In this document: positions 7,878 through 15,641 of the stretch, one piece after another
Position numbering within the stretch: position 1 is the first letter of the stretch
Layout of the letters: every line of letters begins with the position of its first letter
From: Actinomadura macrotermitis
Lineage (GTDB): Bacteria; Actinomycetota; Actinomycetes; Streptosporangiales; Streptosporangiaceae
Length of the DNA stretch: 64,000 nucleotides
Direction of reading: 5' to 3'
Assembly (NCBI RefSeq): GCF_009604375.1
Contig: NZ_WEGH01000003.1
Coordinates: forward strand, 1 to 64,000
The notes under the pieces: model-generated
The model's database searches: none
What the model was told of the DNA's origin: nothing
What the model saw: the letters and a program-made list of their open reading frames with translations, nothing else
Translations under genes and position numbers: made by a program

Positions 7878-8981
7878 ATGGATCTGTCTTTCCTCAAGCC
7901 GCTGTACCGCCGGCCCGGCCCGTACGCCACGGTGTACGCCGATCTGACCCGTACCGCCGAGGACGCCGCCAAGGCCACCGGCCTGCGCTGGCGCGCGCTG
8001 CGCGCCGACCTGGAGGCGCAGCGGGCCCCCGCCGAGACCCTGCACGCGATCGAGGAGGTCGTCGCGGAGGAGCTGGCCGAGCGCCGCTCCGAAGGCCTGG
8101 TGCTGTTCGCCGCGGACGGCGAGGTCGTGCACGCCGAGCGGCTGCCCGGCCCGCCCCGCGCCGACCTCGCGCACGTCGGCCCGCTCCCCCACGTGCTGCC
8201 GTACCTGGCCGAGCGCGGCGAGCGCTTCCCCTACCTGGTCGCGGTCGTCGACCGGCGCGGCGCCGGGATCGACTGCGTGGCCGCCGACGGCACCCGGCGG
8301 CACCTGGAGGTGCACGGCGACGACGACGAACCCATCCGCAAGACCCGCACCGGCGACCTCGGCCAGGCCCGGATCCAGCGGGCCGCCGAGATGACCTGGA
8401 AGAGCAACGCCAAGAAGGTCGGCCGGGCGGTGGACCGGGCCGCCCGCGACTGCCACGCCGAGGTCATCGTCATCGCCGGCGACGTCCGGGCCCGCACCGC
8501 GGTCCTGGAGGAGATCTCCGAGGGCGTCCGCGAGCACACCGTGGAGTGGGACCGGGGCGCCGACAGCGTCGCCGAGGAACTGGACCGGATCCTGGAGCTG
8601 AAGGCCGCCGAGCGGATCTTCGCGGTGGCCGGCCGGTTCGACCGGGAGCTGGCGCACGCCGAACGCGCCGTCGCGGGCCTGCCCGCCACGGTGGAGGCGG
8701 CGCGCCGGGGCCAGGTCGAGAGCCTGCTGCTGGACGACGACCCGGCCTCCCCCGCCCGCGTCTGGATCGGCCCGGACCCGGTCCACATCGCCGCGACCCC
8801 CGAGGAGCTCCACCGCCTCGGCGTCGCCGACCCGGTGGAGGAACGCGCGGACGCCGCCCTGGTCCGCGCGGTCGCGGCGACCGACGGCGAGCTGATCGTG
8901 GTCCCCGCCGACGGCCCGAACGCCGCCATCGGCGTCGGAGCCGTCCTGCGCTACAGCGACCCGTCGACCAGCCACCGCTAG
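7878..8981 (+). CDS. baeRF-family protein (Rv2629-like, Vms1-related)
   Basis: A 367-residue protein resembling the actinobacterial Rv2629 group, whose fold is related to eukaryotic release factor eRF1 and Vms1 (baeRF family 2). Evidence is the order of segments: MDLSFLKPLYRRPGPYATVY at the start, a central YLVAVVDRRGAGIDCVAADG strand pair, and the conserved DLGQARIQRAAEMTWKSNAK region. Homologues are suspected to act on stalled ribosomes or in dormancy; no function is proved. The ATG at 7878 fits the family start. A strong hairpin terminator (8987-9022) follows directly. Confidence 0.8.
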   Translation: MDLSFLKPLYRRPGPYATVYADLTRTAEDAAKATGLRWRALRADLEAQRAPAETLHAIEEVVAEELAERRSEGLVLFAADGEVVHAERLPGPPRADLAHVGPLPHVLPYLAERGERFPYLVAVVDRRGAGIDCVAADGTRRHLEVHGDDDEPIRKTRTGDLGQARIQRAAEMTWKSNAKKVGRAVDRAARDCHAEVIVIAGDVRARTAVLEEISEGVREHTVEWDRGADSVAEELDRILELKAAERIFAVAGRFDRELAHAERAVAGLPATVEAARRGQVESLLLDDDPASPARVWIGPDPVHIAATPEELHRLGVADPVEERADAALVRAVAATDGELIVVPADGPNAAIGVGAVLRYSDPSTSHR

Positions 8982-8986
8982 AAAAC

Positions 8987-9022
8987 CGAGAAGGGCCGAT
9001 GCTTTCGCATCGGCCCTTCTCG
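8987..9022. terminator. bidirectional hairpin terminator
   Basis: A perfect 16 bp stem (cgagaagggccgatgc and complement) with a TTTC loop, 6 bases after the baeRF-type stop. In the other direction it lies 7 bases downstream of the first tRNA-Ala, so it can end both transcripts. Confidence 0.85.
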
Positions 9023-9028
9023 TGCGGG

Positions 9029-9101
9029 TGGAGCTATGGGGATTCGAACCCCAGACCTCCTCCATGCCATGGAGGCGCGCTACCAACTGCGCCATAGCCC
9101 C
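9029..9101 (-). tRNA. tRNA-Ala (GGC), copy 1
   Basis: A 73-nt cloverleaf on the minus strand: acceptor GGGGCTA/TAGCTCC, D arm GCGC, anticodon stem CCTCC/GGAGG with loop ATGGCAT (anticodon GGC, alanine), and T arm with TTCGAAT. The discriminator base is A and the 3' CCA is not encoded. It is identical in sequence to the copy at 9411-9483. Confidence 0.97.
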
Positions 9102-9104
9102 GCG

Positions 9105-9360
9105 TGGCTTCCCGGAACTCGCGTTCCGTCCGCCGCACATGGAAAAGCTTAGTGCACTCCAACCCCTGCTCGGTACGCATTTACGGGAGGGCGGGCGGTA
9201 GCCCCCTGCCAAAGCTGGGGCGCAGCCCCAGCAGGCGAGGGCGAAGCCCAAAGCCTCGCGGCGACCTGAGGCCCGCGCGATGCGTAGGCGAGCGGGGGCG
9301 TGGGGGCGGCAGCCCCCACATCGGGGGTTCCAGGGGGTCGCCCCCTGGGTGAAACGACGA
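9105..9360. repeat. spacer with clustered perfect hairpins
   Basis: No gene is supported between the two tRNAs. The spacer holds three short perfect hairpins: 9214-9232 (8 bp arms), 9301-9318 (7 bp arms) and 9331-9347 (7 bp arms). All have G-runs paired to C-runs. This resembles the GC-rich intergenic repeat DNA common in Actinomadura-type genomes; a similar hairpin is at 49666-49685. Confidence 0.6.
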
Positions 9361-9401
9361 AGGAGTGGTGTGCTCGCGTTTTCCGCGAGCACACCACTCC
9401 T
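9361..9401 (-). terminator. terminator of tRNA-Ala copy 2
   Basis: A perfect 18 bp stem (left arm 9361-9378, right arm 9384-9401) with a 5-base loop, starting 9 bases downstream of the second tRNA-Ala on the minus strand. Confidence 0.8.
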
Positions 9402-9410
9402 AACTCCAAG

Positions 9411-9483
9411 TGGAGCTATGGGGATTCGAACCCCAGACCTCCTCCATGCCATGGAGGCGCGCTACCAACTGCGCCATAGCCCC
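9411..9483 (-). tRNA. tRNA-Ala (GGC), copy 2
   Basis: Identical over all 73 positions to the tRNA at 9029-9101 (anticodon GGC, no encoded CCA). Each copy has its own downstream hairpin terminator, so they are separate transcription units and not one tandem transcript. Confidence 0.97.
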
Positions 9484-9549
9484 GCCGCTGCGTGGACGTG
9501 CATCCCGCAGCGCTCCGCCAGTGTATAGGAGTCGGGCGGGTGGTTCGAA

Positions 9550-10200
9550 TCAGGCGCCGTTGTCGGTGCGGTCGTCGCCGAGGACGGGTTCGGGGAGGGT
9601 GCCGGCGTTGTGCTCGGCGAGCCGCCAGCCGCCGTCGCGCATCTCCGACAGGACCGACCAGTTGCAGTTGGACAGGCCGCCGAGGCGTTCCCAGACCTCT
9701 TCGGGGAGGCCGAGGAGGTGGGACATGCCGAGGCGGAGGGCGGCGCCGTGGGAGGCGACGATGAGCAGCCCGGTGGGGGGCAGTTCGTCGAGGGCGCGGT
9801 CCAGGGCGGTGCCGACGCGTTTGGCTACCTGGGCGCTGGTCTCGCCGCCGGGCGGCTGCCAGACGGCGTGCTCGGCGGGGTAGCGTTCGCGGATCTCGCG
9901 GGAGGTGAGGCCCTCCCATTCGCCGCCGTCGCGTTCGATGAGGTCGCGGTCGTGGCGGACGGGCAGCCCGGTGACGTCGGCCAGGGCCTGGGCGGTGACG
10001 GCCGCGCGCCGGAGCGGCGAGGCGAGGATGGCGGTGGGCCGGAGCGCGGCGAGGAGGCGGGCGGCGCGGGCGGCCTGCTGCACGCCGGTCTCGTCGAGGG
10101 GGATGTCGGTCTTGCCCTGGAAGCGGCGTTCGACGTTCCAGGAGGTCTGGCCGTGCCGCCACAGGACGAGGCGGCGCCGGCCGGGCTCGCGGTCAGTCAC
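9550..10200 (-). CDS. gpgP: histidine phosphatase family protein, probable glucosyl-3-phosphoglycerate phosphatase
   Basis: A 216-residue phosphoglycerate-mutase-superfamily phosphatase. The catalytic RHG motif is at residues 15-17 (LVLWRHGQTSWN), and the second histidine is in LLIVASHGAALR near 151. The order nadD-rsfS-phosphatase matches mycobacterial Rv2421c-Rv2420c-Rv2419c, where the last gene is GpgP of methylglucose lipopolysaccharide synthesis. That context is the basis of the specific name; the sequence alone shows only the broad family. It starts with GTG at 10200, overlapping the rsfS stop by 8 nt. Confidence 0.8.
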   Translation of the reverse strand: MTDREPGRRRLVLWRHGQTSWNVERRFQGKTDIPLDETGVQQAARAARLLAALRPTAILASPLRRAAVTAQALADVTGLPVRHDRDLIERDGGEWEGLTSREIRERYPAEHAVWQPPGGETSAQVAKRVGTALDRALDELPPTGLLIVASHGAALRLGMSHLLGLPEEVWERLGGLSNCNWSVLSEMRDGGWRLAEHNAGTLPEPVLGDDRTDNGA

Positions 10201-10594
10201 GCGGGCTCCCGACGGGGCGGGTGTGCGCGTTGACGCCTTCGGGCAGCGCGATGGTCGGGCAGTCCTTCCAGAGGCGCTCGAGCATGTAGAAGGTGCGCTC
10301 TTCCTCGTGCTGGACGTGCACGATGACGTCGACGTAGTCGAGCAGGATCCAGCGGCCCTCGCGCTCGCCCTCGCGGCGGACGGGTTTGGCGTCCGCCTCC
10401 TCGCGCAGGCGCTTCTCGATCTCGTCGACGATGGCGCGGACCTGGCGGTCGTTGGCGGCGGAGCAGAGCACGAACGCGTCGGTGATGACGAGCTGGTCGC
10501 TCACGTCGTAGGCAAGAATGTCGTCGGCCAGCTTGTCGCCCGCGGCTTCGGCGGCGAGGCGGACCAGCTGTGCGGCCCTGTCGGATGCGGTCAC
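10193..10594 (-). CDS. rsfS: ribosome silencing factor RsfS
   Basis: A 133-residue RsfS/Iojap (DUF143) protein, which binds ribosomal protein uL14 on the 50S subunit and blocks subunit joining in starvation. The conserved core is present: ADDILAYDVSDQLVITDAFV, then RQVRAIVDEIEKRL, then the WILLDYVDVIVHVQHEEERT and FYMLERLWKDCP segments. It lies between nadD and the phosphatase gene, the usual actinobacterial order, and overlaps the phosphatase start by 8 nt. Confidence 0.95.
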   Translation of the reverse strand: MTASDRAAQLVRLAAEAAGDKLADDILAYDVSDQLVITDAFVLCSAANDRQVRAIVDEIEKRLREEADAKPVRREGEREGRWILLDYVDVIVHVQHEEERTFYMLERLWKDCPTIALPEGVNAHTRPVGSPRD

Positions 10595-10732
10595 GATGCG
10601 CTCGCGATCCTCCCTGTAGGGGGCGGTCTCCGGTGCCAGCCTCTCATGGGAGGCGGCCGGGGGCCCCTGTGTCGGTGTCGGTCGGTCCCTCGCCTTCCAG
10701 GGTATGACCCCGGGACCGGTCGCCGGGCCGGG

Positions 10733-11323
10733 TCAGTCCCGGTAGAGGCCGCGTTTGCCGATGTACTGGACGATGCCGTCGGGCACCAGGTACCAGATGG
10801 GCTCGCCGGCGCGGACGCGGTCGCGGCATTCGGTGGAGGAGATCGACAGGGCGGGGACCTCCATCAGGCTGACGCGGCCGTCCGGCAGGCCGGGGTCGGC
10901 GAGGCGGTGGCCGGGGCGGGTGACGCCGATGAAGTGGGCGAGCTCGAACAGCTCGGCGGTGTCCTGCCAGTCGAGCATCTTGGCGAGGGCGTCGGCGCCG
11001 GTGATGAAGAACAGGTCGGCGTCGGTGTGCAGCTTGCGCATGTCGCGCAGGGTGTCGACGGTGTAGGTGGCGCCGGGCCGCTCGATGTCGATCCGGCTGA
11101 CCGAGAAGCGCGGGTTGGACGCGGTGGCGATCACGGCCATGAGGTAGCGGTCCTCGGCGGGGGTGATGCGCTGGGTCTCCTTGTGGGAGGAGATGCCGGT
11201 GGGCACGAAGACGACCTCGTCGAGGGAGAAGACGTGCGCGACCTCGCTGGCGGCCACGAGGTGGCCGTGGTGGATGGGGTCGAAAGTGCCGCCCATGATC
11301 CCCAGGCGCCGCTTTTGCGTCAT
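10733..11323 (-). CDS. nadD: nicotinate-nucleotide adenylyltransferase
   Basis: A 196-residue NadD, which adenylates nicotinate mononucleotide in NAD synthesis. The nucleotidyltransferase motif GGTFDPIHHGHL is at the N-terminus and SISSTECRDRVRAG near the C-terminus. The middle FITGADALAKMLDWQDTAEL is typical of NadD. The ATG at 11323 gives the family start MTQKRRLGIMGG. It is separated from rsfS by 138 bases holding only a weak hairpin, and probably heads the nadD-rsfS-phosphatase operon. Confidence 0.95.
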   Translation of the reverse strand: MTQKRRLGIMGGTFDPIHHGHLVAASEVAHVFSLDEVVFVPTGISSHKETQRITPAEDRYLMAVIATASNPRFSVSRIDIERPGATYTVDTLRDMRKLHTDADLFFITGADALAKMLDWQDTAELFELAHFIGVTRPGHRLADPGLPDGRVSLMEVPALSISSTECRDRVRAGEPIWYLVPDGIVQYIGKRGLYRD

Positions 11324-11352
11324 GACGACGAGAATAGTGGGCGGGGCCGGTG

Positions 11353-12645
11353 TCAGCTCAGGCCGGGTAGCGGTGGTGCGCCGTCGTCCCAGGTCACGAC
11401 GCGGACGGCCTTGCCGGCCTCGACGCGCGGGACGGTGCCGGCGGGCAGCACGCGCACGTCGGCGGTGAGGCCGAGGGCGTCGCGCAGGGCGCCGGTGAGG
11501 TCGGCGGCGGGGTCGTCGCCGGGGGCGGCGGCCTCGCAGGCGACCAGGAGGCGGGGCGCGGCGGCGCGGCGGTCGACGACCAGCTGGTAGTGGGGGCCGG
11601 TGCGGCCGGTGCCGAGCAGGACGCGTTCGACCTCGGTGGGGTACACGTTGACGCCGCGGATGACCAGCATGTCGTCGGCCCGGCCGTGGATCTTGCTCAT
11701 CCGGACCAGGGTGCGGCCGCAGGGGCAGGGGTCGCGGGTGAGGGAGGCGATGTCGCCGGTCCGGTAGCGCAGCAGCGGCAGCGCCTGCTTGGTCGGGGTG
11801 GTGAAGACGAGCTCGCCGGGGGCGCCGTCGGGGACGGGCTCCCCGGTGGCCGGGTCGACGGCCTCGACGATGAAGTGGTCCTCGTTGACGTGCAGGCCGT
11901 TCCGCTGGAGGCATTCGGTGGCGACGCCGGGGCCGATGACCTCCGACAGGCCGTAGATGTCGAGGGCCTTGATCGGCAGGACGCGCTGGACGGCGGCGCG
12001 CAGCTCCTCGGTCCAGGGTTCGGCGCCGAGGATCCCGGCCTTCAGCGCGGGCAGCTCGACGCCCGCCTCGGCGGCGGCCTCGCCGAGGCGCAGCGCGTAG
12101 GCGGGGGTGCAGGTGAGGATGTCGGCGCGCAGGTCGGCGAGCAGGCGCAGCTGGCGTCCGGTCATGCCGCCGGACATGGGCACGACGGTCGCGCCGAGCG
12201 CGACGGCGCCTTGGTGGATGCCGATGCCGCCGGTGAACAGGCCGTAGCCGTAGGCGTTGTGCACGGTGCTGCCGGGACCGGCGCCGGCGCAGGCCAGGGA
12301 GCGGGCGCACATGGCGGCCCACAGTTCCAGGTCGGCGCGGGTGTAGGCGACGAGGGTGGGGCGGCCCTTGGTTCCGCTGGAGCCGTGCACGGCGGCGACC
12401 TGGTCGCGCGGGACCGCGAGCATCCCGAAGGGGTAGGTGTCCCACAGGTCGCTTTTCATGGTGAACGGCAGGCGGGGCAGGTCGGCCAGTTCCAGGTCCG
12501 CGCCGCCGTCGACGCCGGCCTCTTTCAGGCGCCCGCCCTGGACGCCGCCGGCGGCCAGCAGCCGGTCGACCAGCGCGCGCAGGCGGTGGCGTTGCAGGTC
12601 GGCGCGCTCGTCGGGCGCCATCGCCTCGGCCACCGGATCGAACAT
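11353..12645 (-). CDS. phenylacetate--CoA ligase-like AMP-forming enzyme
   Basis: A 430-residue adenylate-forming enzyme of the PaaK type. The phosphate-binding motif HGSSGTKGRPTLVAYT and the PaaK-like NAYGYGLFTGGIGIHQGAVA are present. Also present are the hinge region YRTGDIASLTRDPCPCGRTL and a C-terminal ACT-like region (IRGVNVYPTEVERVLL). The ATG at 12645 has a GGAGG four bases upstream. No other phenylacetate catabolism genes are near, so the true acyl substrate may be a different aryl or fatty acid. It is divergent from the M48 protease gene. Confidence 0.88.
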   Translation of the reverse strand: MFDPVAEAMAPDERADLQRHRLRALVDRLLAAGGVQGGRLKEAGVDGGADLELADLPRLPFTMKSDLWDTYPFGMLAVPRDQVAAVHGSSGTKGRPTLVAYTRADLELWAAMCARSLACAGAGPGSTVHNAYGYGLFTGGIGIHQGAVALGATVVPMSGGMTGRQLRLLADLRADILTCTPAYALRLGEAAAEAGVELPALKAGILGAEPWTEELRAAVQRVLPIKALDIYGLSEVIGPGVATECLQRNGLHVNEDHFIVEAVDPATGEPVPDGAPGELVFTTPTKQALPLLRYRTGDIASLTRDPCPCGRTLVRMSKIHGRADDMLVIRGVNVYPTEVERVLLGTGRTGPHYQLVVDRRAAAPRLLVACEAAAPGDDPAADLTGALRDALGLTADVRVLPAGTVPRVEAGKAVRVVTWDDGAPPLPGLS

Positions 12646-12758
12646 CGCGCCTCCCCTTCCGCAGTAGAACGCGCGGCGGGCCGTGGCGCAACCCCCGCGG
12701 GGCGGGGCCGGTTCCGGTCCCGGGGAACCCCGGGCCGGGCTGGATCGTCGGACGTAGC

Positions 12759-13790
12759 ATGCCGGATATGACCACGAGCACACCGGACCGAGCACGCACC
12801 CGTTTTCCCGGGATCAGTTCCCGGGCCTACGAACACCCCGCGGACCGCTCGGCGCTGGTGGCGCTGCGCTCGCTGTCGGGTTTCGATATCGTCCTGCGCA
12901 AGATGTCGGGCCTGTTCAACGAGCGGGCGTTCCGGCTGCACTTCCTGGCCGGCAGCGTCCGGGTGGGCGACAACCAGTTCCGCCACGTGCACGACATGGT
13001 GCGCGACACCTGCTACATCCTGGACCTGGCCGAGGTGCCCGAGGTCTACGTGAAGCAGGACCCGAACCCCAACGCGATGGCGCTCGGCTCCGACCGCCCG
13101 TTCCTGGTGATCACCACGGGGCTGCTGGACCTGCTGGACGACGAGGAGCTGCGCGCGGTCGTCGGCCACGAGGTCGGGCACATCCTGTCCGGGCACGCGG
13201 TCTACCAGACGATGATGCAGATCCTGCTGCAGCTGGGGACCCGGCTGGCCTGGCTGCCGCTCGGGAACATCGCCATCTCCGGCATCATCATCGGCCTGCG
13301 GGAGTGGTTCCGTAAGGCGGAGCTGTCCTCGGACCGGGCGGGGCTGCTGGCGTGCCAGGACGTGGACGCCAGCAAGCGGGTGCTGATGAAGCTGGCGGGC
13401 GGGATCGCGCTCGCGGAGATGAGCACCGAGGCGTTCCTGGAGCAGGCCCGCGAGTACGACGCGGCGGGCGACGTCCGCGACGGCCTGCTGAAGTTCCTGA
13501 ACCTGCTGCCGCAGTCGCACCCCGAGGCGGTGGTCCGCTTCGCCGAGATCGACCGGTGGGCGCGCGGCGGCGAGTACCAGCGGATCCTGGCGGGCGAGTA
13601 CCCGCGCCGCGACGACGACGGCCGGGCCTCGGTCACCGAGGAGATGCGCAACGCGGCCAACTCCTACAAGGAGTCGTGGGAGCGCACCGCCGACCCGTTC
13701 ATCGGGAAGGTGCGCGGCGCCGCCGACGCGGCCGCGTCGGCGGCCGGGGGCCTGTTCGACCGGATCGGCAACAACCGCCGCGACGGCTGA
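12759..13790 (+). CDS. M48-family zinc metalloprotease
   Basis: A 343-residue HtpX/Ste24-type protease. The zinc motif HEVGH lies near residue 137 (VVGHEVGHILSGHA). The third ligand region follows in WFRKAELSSDRAGLLACQD, with a hydrophobic stretch between (LAWLPLGNIAISGIIIGL). The N-terminal 60 residues contain no classical signal peptide. The C-terminal 70 residues are alanine/glycine-rich and charged. Proteases of this family act in membrane protein quality control; the substrate here is unknown. A bidirectional terminator follows at 13801-13832. Confidence 0.88.
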   Translation: MPDMTTSTPDRARTRFPGISSRAYEHPADRSALVALRSLSGFDIVLRKMSGLFNERAFRLHFLAGSVRVGDNQFRHVHDMVRDTCYILDLAEVPEVYVKQDPNPNAMALGSDRPFLVITTGLLDLLDDEELRAVVGHEVGHILSGHAVYQTMMQILLQLGTRLAWLPLGNIAISGIIIGLREWFRKAELSSDRAGLLACQDVDASKRVLMKLAGGIALAEMSTEAFLEQAREYDAAGDVRDGLLKFLNLLPQSHPEAVVRFAEIDRWARGGEYQRILAGEYPRRDDDGRASVTEEMRNAANSYKESWERTADPFIGKVRGAADAAASAAGGLFDRIGNNRRDG

Positions 13791-13800
13791 GCGCGGACGG

Positions 13801-13832
13801 AAGGGCCGCCGCGGGTGTCCGCGGCGGCCCTT
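13801..13832. terminator. bidirectional terminator
   Basis: A perfect 14 bp stem (aagggccgccgcgg and complement) with a gtgt loop, between the convergent M48 protease and metallophosphoesterase genes, followed on the plus strand by a short T run. Confidence 0.85.
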
Positions 13833-13841
13833 CGCCGTTTT

Positions 13842-15584
13842 CTAGAAGGGGGCGGGGACAAGGAGTTCGACGTTGCGGTCCTCGGGCTTGCCGCGCCGGG
13901 CGTCGCCGTCGTCCTGCCAGTCGTTGCCGGCGAGCTCGCGCGACAGCGCGGCCAGGTGCACCGGGTCGCCGAGGCGGCCGCCGAACGACGCCGGGCCGGC
14001 CGAGTCGATGATCGTGGCGAACACCGAGAGGGTGCCGTCGCCGTTGTCGGCCAGCTCCACGATGCGGCTCTGCTGCGGAAAGTCGATGTGCGCGGCGGTG
14101 TTGACCTCCCAGAACCCGCCGCCGCCCGTGCGTGCGTGCGGGATGACCTCGTTGCGGTGGGTGTGGCCGTTCACCCACAGCACGACGTTGGGGTAGCGCA
14201 GCAGCAGCGCCTTGACCTCGTCGCCGAGGACGCGCCCGCCGCCGAGCGGGTTCTCCAGGGACGCGATCGGGTGGTGGCTGAACAGCACGAACAGCCGGTC
14301 CTTGACGTTGTGGGCGGCCTTCTTGCCCTTGGCGTCGGTGTAGCGGCGGCTGCCCGCCTTCAGCTCGGCCTCCAGCCAGGCGAGCTGGGCGCGGTCCAGG
14401 GACCCCTCGGAGTACCCGCTCGGGTTGACGGTGTCGAGCACCAGGCCCCGGACGACGCCCTGGTCGAAGGCGTAGTAGGCGGTGCCCTCGCGCAGGTTCC
14501 GCTGGGTGAAGCCGTGGCCGCGCAGGGCGGCGGTGGTGGTGAAGTGCTCGCGGACGACCTCGGCGCGCGACACCATGCGGCGCCGGGCGTCCGGGGTGAC
14601 CTGCCGGAACAGGCCGCCCTGCTTGCTGAGGCGGACGAGCTCGCGGCCGTCGGCGCCGCGCAGCATCCGGGCGAGGCGGGCGGCCTCGGCGTCGCTGCCC
14701 GGCGCGCCGATCTTGATGCCGCCGGTGGCGAGGGCCTGGACCAGGGGGTTGGGCGGCAGGTTGCCCTGCATGAGGCCGTCGTGGTTGCCGAAGACCGCGA
14801 GCCACGGGGACTTCAGGCCGGTCGCGTCGAACGGCTTGCGGGCGGCGTCCAGCAGGCCCTTGACCCGCGGGAATCCGTGCTCGGCGATGGCCACGTCGGC
14901 CGCCGCGCCGGGCGGCGGGCCCTCGGGGTGCCAGAACCGGTCGTCGTAGTTGCCCCAGTCCATGACGCCCTCGTAGCGGCGCGGGTCGCCGGAGTCGGGG
15001 GTGATCCGGCCGCCGTCGAGCAGGTCGATGATCCAGCGCAGCTCGTTGTACTGGACGTTGTCGGCGGCGTCGCCGGTGTTGATGGTGAAGGCCAGGGGCA
15101 GGCCGGTGGCCGGGCCGCGCCCGACCTTGTTGATCGCCTGGACCATGGCCTCGGCGACCTGGGTGGTGAGCAGCTCCTGCGGGCGGTAGGCGCCCTCCAC
15201 CGGCAGGACGGCCAGGCCGTCCTTGAACCGGTCCAGGAACTCCACCCGGGCCGGGGACTGGGCGTCGATCACGTGCACGTCGGTGAGCTGCCCGAACGCG
15301 AGCACGCCCCGGCGGCGGGCGGCGCGGCCCGGGGCCGCGGCGCCGCCGAGGTCGCGGCGCAGCAGGTGCGGCTCGCCCGGCGCGGCCGCCACCTTCCGGT
15401 AGCCGCCGGCGCCGGGCCGGCCGAGCACGTAGGTGCGGTCCAGGGTGGTCCCCGCGACGGGGCCGCGCGGGGCGGCGGCGGCCTCCGCCGGGCGCGCGGG
15501 GAACGCGACGAGGCCGGAGGAGGCGATCCCCGCGCCGAGGGCGGCGCTCTTCAGAACGCGGCGGCGGCTGATCTCTGCTGTCAC
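13842..15584 (-). CDS. Tat-exported metallophosphoesterase (TIGR03767-like)
   Basis: A 580-residue secreted phosphoesterase. A Tat signal is visible at the N-terminus (SRRRVLKSAALGAG, then alanine-rich to about residue 35). Calcineurin-like metal motifs follow: GQLTDVHVID, NTGDAADN, PWLAVFGNHDGLMQGN and WVNGHTHRNEVIPH, plus FVLFSHHPIAS. The length and an insertion before the GNHD motif match the actinobacterial family I recall as TIGR03767. Its natural substrate is not known. It starts with GTG just upstream of proA's stop region and is not overlapped by other genes. Confidence 0.88.
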   Translation of the reverse strand: MTAEISRRRVLKSAALGAGIASSGLVAFPARPAEAAAAPRGPVAGTTLDRTYVLGRPGAGGYRKVAAAPGEPHLLRRDLGGAAAPGRAARRRGVLAFGQLTDVHVIDAQSPARVEFLDRFKDGLAVLPVEGAYRPQELLTTQVAEAMVQAINKVGRGPATGLPLAFTINTGDAADNVQYNELRWIIDLLDGGRITPDSGDPRRYEGVMDWGNYDDRFWHPEGPPPGAAADVAIAEHGFPRVKGLLDAARKPFDATGLKSPWLAVFGNHDGLMQGNLPPNPLVQALATGGIKIGAPGSDAEAARLARMLRGADGRELVRLSKQGGLFRQVTPDARRRMVSRAEVVREHFTTTAALRGHGFTQRNLREGTAYYAFDQGVVRGLVLDTVNPSGYSEGSLDRAQLAWLEAELKAGSRRYTDAKGKKAAHNVKDRLFVLFSHHPIASLENPLGGGRVLGDEVKALLLRYPNVVLWVNGHTHRNEVIPHARTGGGGFWEVNTAAHIDFPQQSRIVELADNGDGTLSVFATIIDSAGPASFGGRLGDPVHLAALSRELAGNDWQDDGDARRGKPEDRNVELLVPAPF

Positions 15585-15641
15585 AGCAGTGAATCAGACC
15601 ACACTCACCAACGTGACAACAAGGGACACAATGTCACATTT

